Below are positions 1 through 6,582 of a DNA stretch of 8,219 nt, piece after piece. How positions within the stretch are numbered: position 1 is the first letter of the stretch; the number at the start of each line of letters is the position of its first letter. The notes beneath the pieces are model-generated. The model saw only the letters and a program-made list of their open reading frames with translations, searched no databases and was not told the DNA's origin. A program made the position numbers and the translations under genes. Source of the stretch: DASUEB01 sp036275295. Its GTDB lineage: Bacteria > Bacteroidota > Bacteroidia > Flavobacteriales_D > Luteibaculaceae. The stretch is taken from assembly GCA_036275295.1 (NCBI GenBank), contig DASUEB010000033.1:1-8219 (forward strand). Reading direction: 5' to 3'.

Positions 1-41
1 CATCAGCGAATCGATAACTTTTAGTATTTTCGAAACCCGCT

Positions 42-749
42 ATGATACTCAGTTATACCGAGGAGAACTACCTCAAGGCCTTGTTGAAGATTGCGCAGGT
101 TCACCCCGAAGGTGCGGTTGGAACCAATGAATTGGCGCTGCATTTGCAGGTTCGACCGGCTTCGGTTAACGATATGCTCAAGAAACTCCGCGAAAAAAAC
201 TTAGTCGATTACCGCCGTTACGGCAAAATTCAACTCACCGAACTTGGTCGACAATACGCGGTAGATATGGTCAGAAAGCACCGTTTGTGGGAGACTTTTC
301 TGTACGAGAAATTGGAATTTACTTGGGATGAGGTCCACGATTTAGCTGAGCAATTGGAACACATACAGTCGGATGTCTTGATTGACAAGTTAGATCGCTT
401 TCTGGGCTATCCCAAACACGACCCACACGGGGATCCCATTCCAGTGGCCAACGATACGGAATTGCCCTATTTCAAGCGAAGTTTAGCGGGCATCCGGGTA
501 GGCGAAACCTGTTGGGTTGCATCGGTAGATGATACCGACAACGCCATGTTGAACAGGGCGCAGCAATTGGGTTTGCAAATCAACACCGCTATTCAAATGG
601 TTGACAAACCCAACTGGGACGATGTGGTAGTCATTGCCATCGACCATCAACAACACACCGTTGGGCATCGATTTGCAGACCGGATCTTTGTATTGTGCAG
701 CGCCTGTCAATCTGGAGCGGCCTGCTCTTATGAGAATCCCTGTCGCTAG
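42..749 (+). CDS. DtxR/MntR-family metal-dependent transcriptional regulator with FeoA-like C-terminal domain and Cys-rich tail
   Basis: This 235-residue protein is probably a cytoplasmic repressor that binds DNA when loaded with Mn(II) or Fe(II) and controls metal uptake genes. An N-terminal winged helix-turn-helix (about 5-70, with the recognition region around RPASVNDMLKKL) is followed by a dimerisation and metal-binding domain (about 71-140). By remembered alignment with DtxR and MntR, the ligands H80, E84, H99, E103, E106 and H107 are present. Glu at 103, where DtxR has Cys102, is as in MntR and leans towards manganese. N9 sits where MntR has Asp8 and DtxR Met10. Residues about 147-217 look like the SH3/FeoA domain of longer family members. 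The last 17 residues add four cysteines (C219, C222, C228, C234), which I do not recall in relatives. The start is secure: the frame has a stop at 15-17 and no other start codon before 42. No clear Shine-Dalgarno or strong promoter is visible in the 41 bases upstream. It is convergent with the export operon. The family is certain, the metal is not. Confidence 0.9.
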   Translation: MILSYTEENYLKALLKIAQVHPEGAVGTNELALHLQVRPASVNDMLKKLREKNLVDYRRYGKIQLTELGRQYAVDMVRKHRLWETFLYEKLEFTWDEVHDLAEQLEHIQSDVLIDKLDRFLGYPKHDPHGDPIPVANDTELPYFKRSLAGIRVGETCWVASVDDTDNAMLNRAQQLGLQINTAIQMVDKPNWDDVVVIAIDHQQHTVGHRFADRIFVLCSACQSGAACSYENPCR

Positions 750-762
750 TGGGCTGCTAGCG
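744..762. terminator. Hairpin spanning the shared stop codons of two convergent genes; possible terminator
   Basis: CGCTAG (744-749) and CTAGCG (757-762) form a perfect 6-base-pair stem around a 7-base loop. On the plus strand the stem is followed by TTTGCGTT, a short T-tract, so it could end mntR-type transcription. On the minus strand no T-tract follows. The hairpin contains both stop codons, which lie in the CTAG at 746-749. The stem is short, so a function as terminator is only plausible. Confidence 0.4.
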
Positions 763-1234
763 TTTGCGTTACCTTGGCATCGTTTTTCTGACCTGATTGG
801 AGAAATGGATTTAAACCCTTTGCATGGCGCGATAGCCAACAGGCTTCGGCCTGAGAACTGCACAAAACGTAAAGCTCAACATGGTTAATATCCAATTGAT
901 TCACCAACTCAATAAGATGTTTAGAGCCTTCTTTCAAGGCCATTTGTTGATGGTAGGCATCAGTTGATGCCCCCAACTCGCCCAGGTAATTCATCACCTG
1001 CGGCACCCGCTCCTGCCAGATATTCCGCTGACGTTCATTGAGGATGTCTTGAGGAAATGTTTTAAACGAACCCACACAGATGGCTGCTTGCTGAGCGGCC
1101 GATTCGCTCTTCTGATCGGCAACCGCTTGTACCACCCCGAAATAGAGTTCGAGCAAGTCGCTAAACTCTTGTTGCTGCGCTTGAGCAGACGATAAACTGG
1201 TGAACAAAAGTACACCCCATAACACGCGTTTCAT
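746..1234 (-). CDS. Small secreted/periplasmic protein, DUF3347-like
   Basis: The product is 162 residues from the ATG at 1234. A TTG start at 1249 would only add five residues ahead of the signal peptide, so I reject it. Residues 1-19 are a signal peptide (Lys-Arg, hydrophobic core, AQA before Gln20), so the protein is exported. Two segments resemble the DUF3347 family of Bacteroidota: an early YFGVVQAVAD...AAQQAA stretch (31-51, like the family's Y-x-x-L-K-D-A-L-x-x-D...A-x-x-A) and a late LYVLC...ACWLS...GLNPFL stretch (121-145, like the family's VYxxYCPM...GAYWLS...IxNPYFG). The family's CPM motif is reduced to C125-S-S, the final CG is missing, and an extra C131 is present, so presumed metal ligands are partly lost. 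It starts 27 bases after the tolC-type stop and is probably the last gene of the export operon. Its role is unknown; DUF3347 proteins are often linked to copper or other metal efflux. The family call is from memory of the consensus. Confidence 0.6.
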   Translation of the reverse strand: MKRVLWGVLLFTSLSSAQAQQQEFSDLLELYFGVVQAVADQKSESAAQQAAICVGSFKTFPQDILNERQRNIWQERVPQVMNYLGELGASTDAYHQQMALKEGSKHLIELVNQLDINHVELYVLCSSQAEACWLSRHAKGLNPFLQSGQKNDAKVTQTLAAH

Positions 1235-1261
1235 ACCTGCAATATACAAAAAACCAATAGG

Positions 1262-2689
1262 TTAGTCGCCTAACTCCACTTGTTGTTGCAGTATACCAGC
1301 CGCCCAAAGCACTCCGCTCTGCGAAACGATGTATTTGGTCTTCAACTCAATCAGCTTCAATTGAGCCTCTATTAGCTTCTGCTGACGCGTATTAATCAGG
1401 AATATAGAGCTTTCGCCGGTCTCAAATTTGCGTCTCTCGGCATCCAACATGGCGCGGTAATTGACCACGGCCGAGGAGAACAACCTCACCTGCTCGTCGA
1501 GAATCAATTGCTGTTGAAAATAGTTCTTGAGTTTGTTTTCCAATTCCCATCCTTTGAGCTCAATCTCCTGATTGATGTCTTGAATTTTTAGCTTGGCCAA
1601 TTGCAGGTTTCCGCGCTCGGCGCGAAGGAAAAGCGGAAAAGAAAAATCCAATCCCCACTTGTAATTCTGCGCAGACAAACTACCTACCCAATTGTTGCCC
1701 GTGGCCTGGGTTAGCGCATTGTATTTTACATTCAACTTGGGTTTGAGGTATTCGGCTTTGAGCCTACGGTCGATCTCCAGCGACTTCTGTTTGTACCCGT
1801 ACGAAATGAGCTGTGGATGTGTGGTGGGCAGCGATTGCAACAACACCGCTAGGCTATCACCGGCGAGGGGAACGCGGGGCAGATTGGCATCGAGATCGGG
1901 CGGAACCAGCAGTTCAGTTACCTCCAAAGGGGTGTTGTTGTCGTACCACAAGAAATTCGACAGTTTGAGGCTTTCTTGCTGAAAGTCAATCAAGGCTTGA
2001 CTGGCATTCATTTGCAGGTTTTGCAATTGAATGTAAGATTCGAGGGTATCGATGGCTGGCTCATCTCCTAGAACAAAACTTTGTTTGGTAGCTTCAAAAC
2101 GCTCGTTGGCCAATTGAAGCGCTTCCTGAAAAACAGCCAATTGATTGGAGGCGGCGACCCATTTCCAATATTGTGAAGTGGCGTCAAACAGCAGGTCGTT
2201 GAGTGTATTGTCGCGCTCCGCCCTGCTGGCGTCATAGAGCAACTGCGCTTGACGAAGCGAAGCGCGGCGCTGATCGATGAACAATCCCTGACCCAGCGAA
2301 GCTGATACCCCGCCGTACCACAATCCCCCAGGAGGCAGATTATTCTCGGGATTGAGGTAAACACCCGAATTCTGATCGTAACCCGCCTGTAGCTCCAAAC
2401 CGTACCACGTGGGCACCTTCAAACCAGCGCCCAACAATTTGTAATACTCTGTTTCCTTGAAGTATTTATTATCTAGGGTGGAGCTTAACTTTGGGTCAAA
2501 TCCACCACGAGCTTGTGTAACAGTACTTTCACCCATATCTACTCCAATACGCGCCTGAACGGCCACAGGATGCCATTTCTTGACGTAAAACAAGAACTGA
2601 TCTGCTGTAAAAATCTGTTTCTGTGCAGATAACGACCTAGTGCTAAACACCCACACCAAGCATGCGGTTAGGTACAGGAGTTTTTTCAT
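1262..2689 (-). CDS. TolC-family outer membrane efflux protein
   Basis: At 475 residues this is the usual length of a TolC/OEP protein, the outer-membrane and periplasmic exit duct of a tripartite pump. Residues 1-22 are a signal peptide (KK, hydrophobic core, SLSA before Gln23). Two related helical repeats typical of the family are visible: NERFEATKQSFVLGDEPAID (195-214) continuing into TLESYIQLQN, and ERRKFETGESSIFLINTRQQ (418-437) followed by a long amphipathic helix. Each marks the F-x-x-G-x-x-x-x-x-x-L pattern at the top of the periplasmic coiled coils. Segments around 85-135 and 316-357 have the alternating pattern of the outer-membrane beta strands. No lipobox cysteine follows the signal peptide, unlike OprM-type lipoproteins. 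The ATG overlaps the end of the upstream adaptor gene by four bases (ATGA, 2686-2689), so the two are likely coupled in translation. Confidence 0.93.
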   Translation of the reverse strand: MKKLLYLTACLVWVFSTRSLSAQKQIFTADQFLFYVKKWHPVAVQARIGVDMGESTVTQARGGFDPKLSSTLDNKYFKETEYYKLLGAGLKVPTWYGLELQAGYDQNSGVYLNPENNLPPGGLWYGGVSASLGQGLFIDQRRASLRQAQLLYDASRAERDNTLNDLLFDATSQYWKWVAASNQLAVFQEALQLANERFEATKQSFVLGDEPAIDTLESYIQLQNLQMNASQALIDFQQESLKLSNFLWYDNNTPLEVTELLVPPDLDANLPRVPLAGDSLAVLLQSLPTTHPQLISYGYKQKSLEIDRRLKAEYLKPKLNVKYNALTQATGNNWVGSLSAQNYKWGLDFSFPLFLRAERGNLQLAKLKIQDINQEIELKGWELENKLKNYFQQQLILDEQVRLFSSAVVNYRAMLDAERRKFETGESSIFLINTRQQKLIEAQLKLIELKTKYIVSQSGVLWAAGILQQQVELGD

Positions 2690-4065
2690 TTTGACTTTTT
2701 ATCGAGCTTGTTGAGCTTTTGCAGCATAGCGTCTTCTTCGGCGTTGTACTGGTAGTAATCGGGCGGGAATCCGTTGAGCTTACGCCAAATTTCGTACCAA
2801 ATCGGTACATCTTTAAGAAGTGCAATTCCATTGGCGCCTGAGCCCACACGGAGTTCTTTTGGCCAAGGCACATCGCGTTTATCGGGCGAAACCAGAATGC
2901 GGTATTTACCGTTCTCACTGATAAAATTATCTATGGCCACTACTCTGCCGCCAAATGTTCCGTACGAGAGATTGGGCCAGCCTGAAAACACTACTGAGGG
3001 CCAGCCGTCAAACATAAATCGAATGGGCTGACCTTTATTGACCAGCGGAAGATCAACGGGTTCTATGTACATGGCTACGGCCAGATTATAGAAAGATGGC
3101 ATGATGCTCACCAGCTCTTCGCCCTCTTTTACGGTTTCACCAATACCCGTTTTTATGGCCTTGGTTATAAACCCGTCTTGCGGGGCTCGGATGACGTAAT
3201 AACCCGTGCGCACCGAATAGTTGCTGTATTGATTCTGCATCTTGGTAACCACCGCCTCTGCGTCGTACATACTCGATAACGCCGCGTATTTATCCGACTC
3301 GGCCTTCGCCAGTTTATCGGCGTATTGTCCGTCGAGAGATCCGAGTTCTACCTCAGCGTTGATCAGCTCATTGCGCGAGCTAAGCAGCTTGTTCTCGGCG
3401 CTGATTTTCTTCGCAAGCGCCTCTTGAAGTTTTAACCTGCGCGCTTCGAGATCGGTGAGCGATTTCAAGCCGTCCTTGTACAATTGCTCCATCCGTTCCA
3501 ATTGCCGCTGCGCGATGGTAAAATTGGTTACCGCAGCCTGCACATCGATACTGTCGCTTTGAATTTTGAGTTGCGCCTGTTGCACATAGTTTTGGGCTTG
3601 TTCCAATTTCAGTTTACGGGTTTGAATCAACGCATCGATTTGAGTGTCGAGTGCCCGTACCTTTTCCATGTACGAATTAACCGACAGCTCTTTTGCCTTG
3701 ATCTGTTCCTCGGTGCGCGAAAGCAGTTTAGGGTCGAAATATTCATCTTTGATCTCACTGATAAACAAGATGGTATCTCCCCGTTTCACAAAGTCGCCCT
3801 CGCCAACATACCACTTCTCAATTCGCCCAGCGATAATGGAGTGAATGGTCTGCGGACGCTGATCGGGCCTGAGAGCAGTAAGATAGCCTCTGGTTCTGAT
3901 GTTTTGCGTCCAGGGCATAAACATCAGCAAAAGCATCAACCCCATCAGCACCCAAAGAATGCGACGAAAAATGCGCTCGGGATGATACTCTTTAACAAGG
4001 TGAAACGACTTGTATTTTGAGCGATCAACTCGTGAATCAATTCGATTTGGACTGAGATTGAGCAT
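2686..4065 (-). CDS. HlyD-family membrane fusion (periplasmic adaptor) protein
   Basis: This adaptor should bridge the inner-membrane ABC protein and the TolC-type channel. I start it at the ATG at 4065, two bases after the transporter's stop; this gives 459 residues. A TTG at 4071 (adding Met-Ile) would overlap that stop and is less likely. Counting from that TTG: a cytoplasmic N-terminus of about 36 residues, one membrane anchor (37-53), a first lipoyl half-motif (about 76-105, with AGRIEKWYVGEGDFVKRGDT), a long coiled-coil hairpin (about 115-285), a second lipoyl half (about 290-325, with APQDGFITKA and GETVKEGEEL), then a beta-barrel and membrane-proximal region to about 420. The C-terminus carries an extra charged tail (YNAEEDAMLQKLNKLDKKSK). 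The long hairpin suits docking to a TolC duct rather than a short RND-style adaptor. Confidence 0.93.
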   Translation of the reverse strand: MLNLSPNRIDSRVDRSKYKSFHLVKEYHPERIFRRILWVLMGLMLLLMFMPWTQNIRTRGYLTALRPDQRPQTIHSIIAGRIEKWYVGEGDFVKRGDTILFISEIKDEYFDPKLLSRTEEQIKAKELSVNSYMEKVRALDTQIDALIQTRKLKLEQAQNYVQQAQLKIQSDSIDVQAAVTNFTIAQRQLERMEQLYKDGLKSLTDLEARRLKLQEALAKKISAENKLLSSRNELINAEVELGSLDGQYADKLAKAESDKYAALSSMYDAEAVVTKMQNQYSNYSVRTGYYVIRAPQDGFITKAIKTGIGETVKEGEELVSIMPSFYNLAVAMYIEPVDLPLVNKGQPIRFMFDGWPSVVFSGWPNLSYGTFGGRVVAIDNFISENGKYRILVSPDKRDVPWPKELRVGSGANGIALLKDVPIWYEIWRKLNGFPPDYYQYNAEEDAMLQKLNKLDKKSK

Positions 4066-4067
4066 GA

Positions 4068-5789
4068 TCAATAATTTTGTAATAGGTTCAAGACAAAAGG
4101 ATCTTGTAGCAGGGTCGCAGTTCCACCCGCACCTCTAATGGTACCTTTGTGCATCACAACGGTGTGATCCATGAAGTTCACCACATCGGGTGCCGATGAA
4201 CAAACTACTACCGTCGAAGGAGCTCGCAGCAGGTAATCCAAAAGTCGCTTCCGATCGTCTTTGGCCAACTGATCGATCGTATCGTCGAGTAGGATCAATT
4301 GCGGACTGCCCGCCAAGCTTCTAGCCAGCAGCAACTTAACCTTCACGTGTTTGGGTAAATTTTTTCCCCCGGTGAGCAGCTCCGTGGCGAAACCATGAGG
4401 CTGGTGAGAAATAAATTCTGTTAGCCCCAACATTTCGCAGAGCCCTTTGATTTCCTCGAGACTAACTCCGGGTTTTCTGAGCGAAATGTTTTCTTCAATG
4501 GTGCCTTCAAACAGATCTTCATTGGCCAAACTATCGCCAATGGCTGATCTGAGATCGTCGCGATTCCATCCGTTTATGGCGATGTCGTTGTAAGTAAACA
4601 AACCGGTGAAGTTGTTGTACAAGCCCGCCATAACCTGCAAAAGCAGGGTTTTTCCCGAGCCCGCCGAACCCATCAACACCGTTTTGCTACCCGGGCTTAT
4701 TGCTAAATTGATGTCGGTCAACAAAGGCTGACCATTGTCGGGATTTAAAAACGTGAACGATTCCAACCGCACCGACAACCCGTTGGGATGAGACCTAACC
4801 CACTCGCTGCCCTCTGTTCGCTCCAGCGGCAGGTCGGTTACATTGGAGATTTTCTCAATGGCCGTCAACACATCGTAAATATTCTCTAAGCTCATGATCA
4901 GTTTCTCAACAGAGGCAATCACCAAGATGATGATAATCTCGGCGGCCACAAACTGGCCAATATTCATCTGCTGATTGATCACCAATAAGCCGCCAATAAA
5001 AAGCAATCCGGCCGCCACAAAGAGTTTAAATCCGATGAAATTGTAATACTGCGCCATCAAGGTCTTGAAGTGCGCCTGACGGGCCTTTAGGTACTTGGCC
5101 ACCGCAAAATCGGTTCTCTCCAATGGCAACGGCGAATTGCCTGCCAGTTTGAAAGTCTCCACGCTTCTACCCATTTCCTCCAACCAATGTGCTACCTCGT
5201 ATTTGTGCTTGGATTCAACTAAACTAGTGCGCAAGCCCTTGGGAGAAATAATCCGGAATATGGTGTAGATCACCAAGATCAACACCAAACTGAAAAGGAT
5301 GAAAAAGGGATGGTAAAAAGACAACAACAGAAGACCAAAAATGACCTGTAGGGTTGCACTCGACAAATCGATTAAAATTTTAGAAAGCCCTTTTTGAACG
5401 GTGATGGTATCGAAAAAGCGATTGACCAACTCGGGGACGTGATCTTGATTGACCGATTCGAGTTTGATGCGCGGCACGCGATACGCAAATTCAAAGGCCG
5501 AGCGCGTAAAAATTTTCTGTTGAAGATTCTCGGTTATAGTAAGCTGCATCACCTGCATCACCCCCGTGAAGGCAATACCAATGAGCACAATAATCACCAA
5601 AATAACCCAACTGGTGCTGATCTGACCAGCCGTGATGAAATTGATGATGGCCTGAATTCCCAAAGGCAAACTCAGCGCAATCAATCCGTTGAATACCGCA
5701 TAAACATAGACACTGAATATCTCCTTCCGATCTACTTTGAGCAGATTGAAAAATCGAACCAGCGGCTTGATATCATAAATTTTTTCCAT
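4068..5789 (-). CDS. ABC half-transporter (six-helix permease fused to a degenerate ATPase domain), type 1 secretion/efflux type
   Basis: This 573-residue inner-membrane protein has about six membrane segments (roughly 25-52, 60-84, 137-158, 161-180, 251-271, 277-300) and a nucleotide-binding domain from about 337. It lacks the N-terminal C39 peptidase or C39-like domain of HlyB-type exporters, so it is closer to PrtD-like or exporter-type architecture. Walker A is intact (GSAGSGKT, 374-381). The rest of the ATPase site is not: the Q-loop position reads LAN (A422, no Gln), the signature LSGGQ reads LPKHV (478-482), Walker B is LILLDD with Asp503 for the catalytic Glu, the D-loop reads DQLA (506-509), and the H-loop His is Ser532. 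The frame and flanking family pattern (LFEGTIEENI, ARSLAG, VVMHKGTI) are preserved, so this is not a frameshift. The gene overlaps the upstream tetR-type gene by 17 bases and abuts the hlyD-type gene. It may be an unusual ATPase or need a partner subunit; the substrate is unknown. Confidence 0.9.
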   Translation of the reverse strand: MEKIYDIKPLVRFFNLLKVDRKEIFSVYVYAVFNGLIALSLPLGIQAIINFITAGQISTSWVILVIIVLIGIAFTGVMQVMQLTITENLQQKIFTRSAFEFAYRVPRIKLESVNQDHVPELVNRFFDTITVQKGLSKILIDLSSATLQVIFGLLLLSFYHPFFILFSLVLILVIYTIFRIISPKGLRTSLVESKHKYEVAHWLEEMGRSVETFKLAGNSPLPLERTDFAVAKYLKARQAHFKTLMAQYYNFIGFKLFVAAGLLFIGGLLVINQQMNIGQFVAAEIIIILVIASVEKLIMSLENIYDVLTAIEKISNVTDLPLERTEGSEWVRSHPNGLSVRLESFTFLNPDNGQPLLTDINLAISPGSKTVLMGSAGSGKTLLLQVMAGLYNNFTGLFTYNDIAINGWNRDDLRSAIGDSLANEDLFEGTIEENISLRKPGVSLEEIKGLCEMLGLTEFISHQPHGFATELLTGGKNLPKHVKVKLLLARSLAGSPQLILLDDTIDQLAKDDRKRLLDYLLRAPSTVVVCSSAPDVVNFMDHTVVMHKGTIRGAGGTATLLQDPFVLNLLQNY

Positions 5790-6450
5790 ACCCTTTTGCG
5801 CTAAGTACTAGTTGGTTAAAAAACTCCGTGAGTGCGTCACTCGCCGGATTAAAATTGGTCAAAGCCGGAATGTGCCCCGCAAAATGTTGCTGGTGTAAAA
5901 CGCCCTCTACGACGGTTGTCGCCAGCGCGTTGGCAAAGGGATATGCCGGCTCTAACTCTTCAATTAATTCCGACAAACGCTCAACCACTCGCAAGTAAGG
6001 ACCAAAATAACCCGCCCTCTGGTTGTCGTCAACCGATTTGACAAAATACGACTTAACCGACTCTGAAACCACGACGTCTTTTACTGTTTTCACCGCAAAT
6101 AAACCATAGCGTTCGTGCGGCTCAGGCTGATACGCTAAAACACCAATGAGTCGGCGAATGCGCTCGTCTACTTGCTCAATGTTACTGATTTCGAATTGAA
6201 TGCGATACGCCACCCAACTCCAGTACCACGACTCGTAGAAGAGCAACAGCTTGTGTTTGGTCTCAAAATAGCGGTATATCGAACTCTCGGTGGTGTGGAT
6301 GTGCATGGCCAATTTGCGGAAGGTAAATTCTTCCAAACCCAATTGATGCATCAGATGCAAACCCTCTAATAGGATTCCTCGACCCAACTCAGAAGATCGG
6401 GGATCTTTGAGATAAATCTTGGGATGTACGTTGATTTGCAGAACCTCCAT
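5773..6450 (-). CDS. TetR/AcrR-family transcriptional regulator
   Basis: This 225-residue protein has an N-terminal helix-turn-helix (about 25-70): FTFRKLAMHIHTTESSIYRY (42-61) is the classic TetR pattern, with the usual YRYFETKHKLL following. The C-terminal part (about 75-220) would be the ligand-binding and dimerisation domain and shows no family I can tie to a ligand. An N-terminal INVHPKIYLKDPRSSELGR stretch precedes helix 1; as far as I recall, this type is seen in Bacteroidota regulators linked to ABC/HlyD/TolC clusters. It is the first gene of the operon, overlaps the ABC gene by 17 bases, and has a palindrome in its own promoter region, so it most likely represses itself and the exporter until an inducer binds. 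The start at 6450 fits the family length. Confidence 0.92.
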   Translation of the reverse strand: MEVLQINVHPKIYLKDPRSSELGRGILLEGLHLMHQLGLEEFTFRKLAMHIHTTESSIYRYFETKHKLLLFYESWYWSWVAYRIQFEISNIEQVDERIRRLIGVLAYQPEPHERYGLFAVKTVKDVVVSESVKSYFVKSVDDNQRAGYFGPYLRVVERLSELIEELEPAYPFANALATTVVEGVLHQQHFAGHIPALTNFNPASDALTEFFNQLVLSAKGYGKNL

Positions 6451-6475
6451 GGGACATAAAACTACTTACTCCCCA

Positions 6476-6483
6476 CAAAGTTA
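6476..6483 (-). promoter_or_regulatory. Putative Bacteroidota -7 promoter element of the tetR-ABC-hlyD-tolC operon
   Basis: On the minus strand this reads TAACTTTG, a full match to the TAnnTTTG -7 consensus of Bacteroidota housekeeping promoters. It lies 25 bases upstream of the tetR-type ATG, which would leave a short leader of about 20 bases. No good TTG -33 element is found at the usual spacing; the nearest is a weak TTTAAC (plus-strand 6506-6511). Promoters under activators or of moderate strength can lack a good -33. Confidence 0.5.
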
Positions 6484-6496
6484 ATAGTAATACTAT
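6484..6496. promoter_or_regulatory. Palindromic candidate operator for the TetR-type regulator
   Basis: ATAGTA and TACTAT are perfect inverted arms around one central base (13 bases). The palindrome directly abuts the -7 element and so lies in the promoter spacer, where a bound dimer would block RNA polymerase. TetR-family operators are usually somewhat longer palindromes of this kind, so this may be the core. That the neighbouring TetR-type protein binds here is inference. Confidence 0.5.
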
Positions 6497-6518
6497 CTTT
6501 CTTGCGTTAAATATTCCC

Positions 6519-6558
6519 AAAATGAACCCGGTACCGCCCTACTCCTTGGGTTCAATTT
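6519..6558 (-). terminator. Probable intrinsic terminator after the glycosyltransferase gene
   Basis: Arms 6519-6529 and 6548-6558 pair over 10 of 11 positions (core TGAACCC/GGGTTCA plus an AAA/TTT base with one A-A mismatch), with an 18-base loop. Read on the minus strand, the second arm runs into TTTT, as expected for a rho-independent terminator. It begins 25 bases after the glycosyltransferase stop and lies upstream of the tetR promoter, so it would separate the two transcription units. The stem has only four G-C pairs and the loop is long, so the terminator is weak. Confidence 0.45.
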
Positions 6559-6582
6559 CGGGCCATAACAAGTTCTGGAAAC

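Noticed and set aside
15..32. TAACTTTT (15-22) and TATTTTCG (25-32) as -7 promoter boxes for the metal regulator
   Set aside because: Each has a mismatch to TAnnTTTG, they sit very close to the start codon, and the region needed to see a -33 element is outside the window.
483..888. Open frames overlapping the 3' end of the metal regulator on both strands (483-863 minus, 634-888 plus)
   Set aside because: Both cross two supported genes in other frames and lack motifs or signals of translation.
3484..4020. A 178-codon plus-strand open frame antisense to the hlyD-type gene
   Set aside because: It lies wholly within a well-supported adaptor gene, shows no recognisable domain and has the look of a frame opened by codon bias.
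4066..4071. TTG start for the hlyD-type gene giving a 4-base overlap with the ABC stop
   Set aside because: An ATG six bases later keeps all of the family sequence and is the more usual start; only two residues differ.
4350..4420. A frameshift or sequencing error as the reason for the missing ABC signature motif
   Set aside because: The reading frame aligns with the family before and after this stretch with no length change (TGG before it, ARSL after it), and other, distant motifs are also altered.
5394..5804. A 136-codon plus-strand open frame antisense to the ABC permease region
   Set aside because: Its His- and Asn-rich, low-complexity product is what the reverse complement of membrane-helix codons gives.
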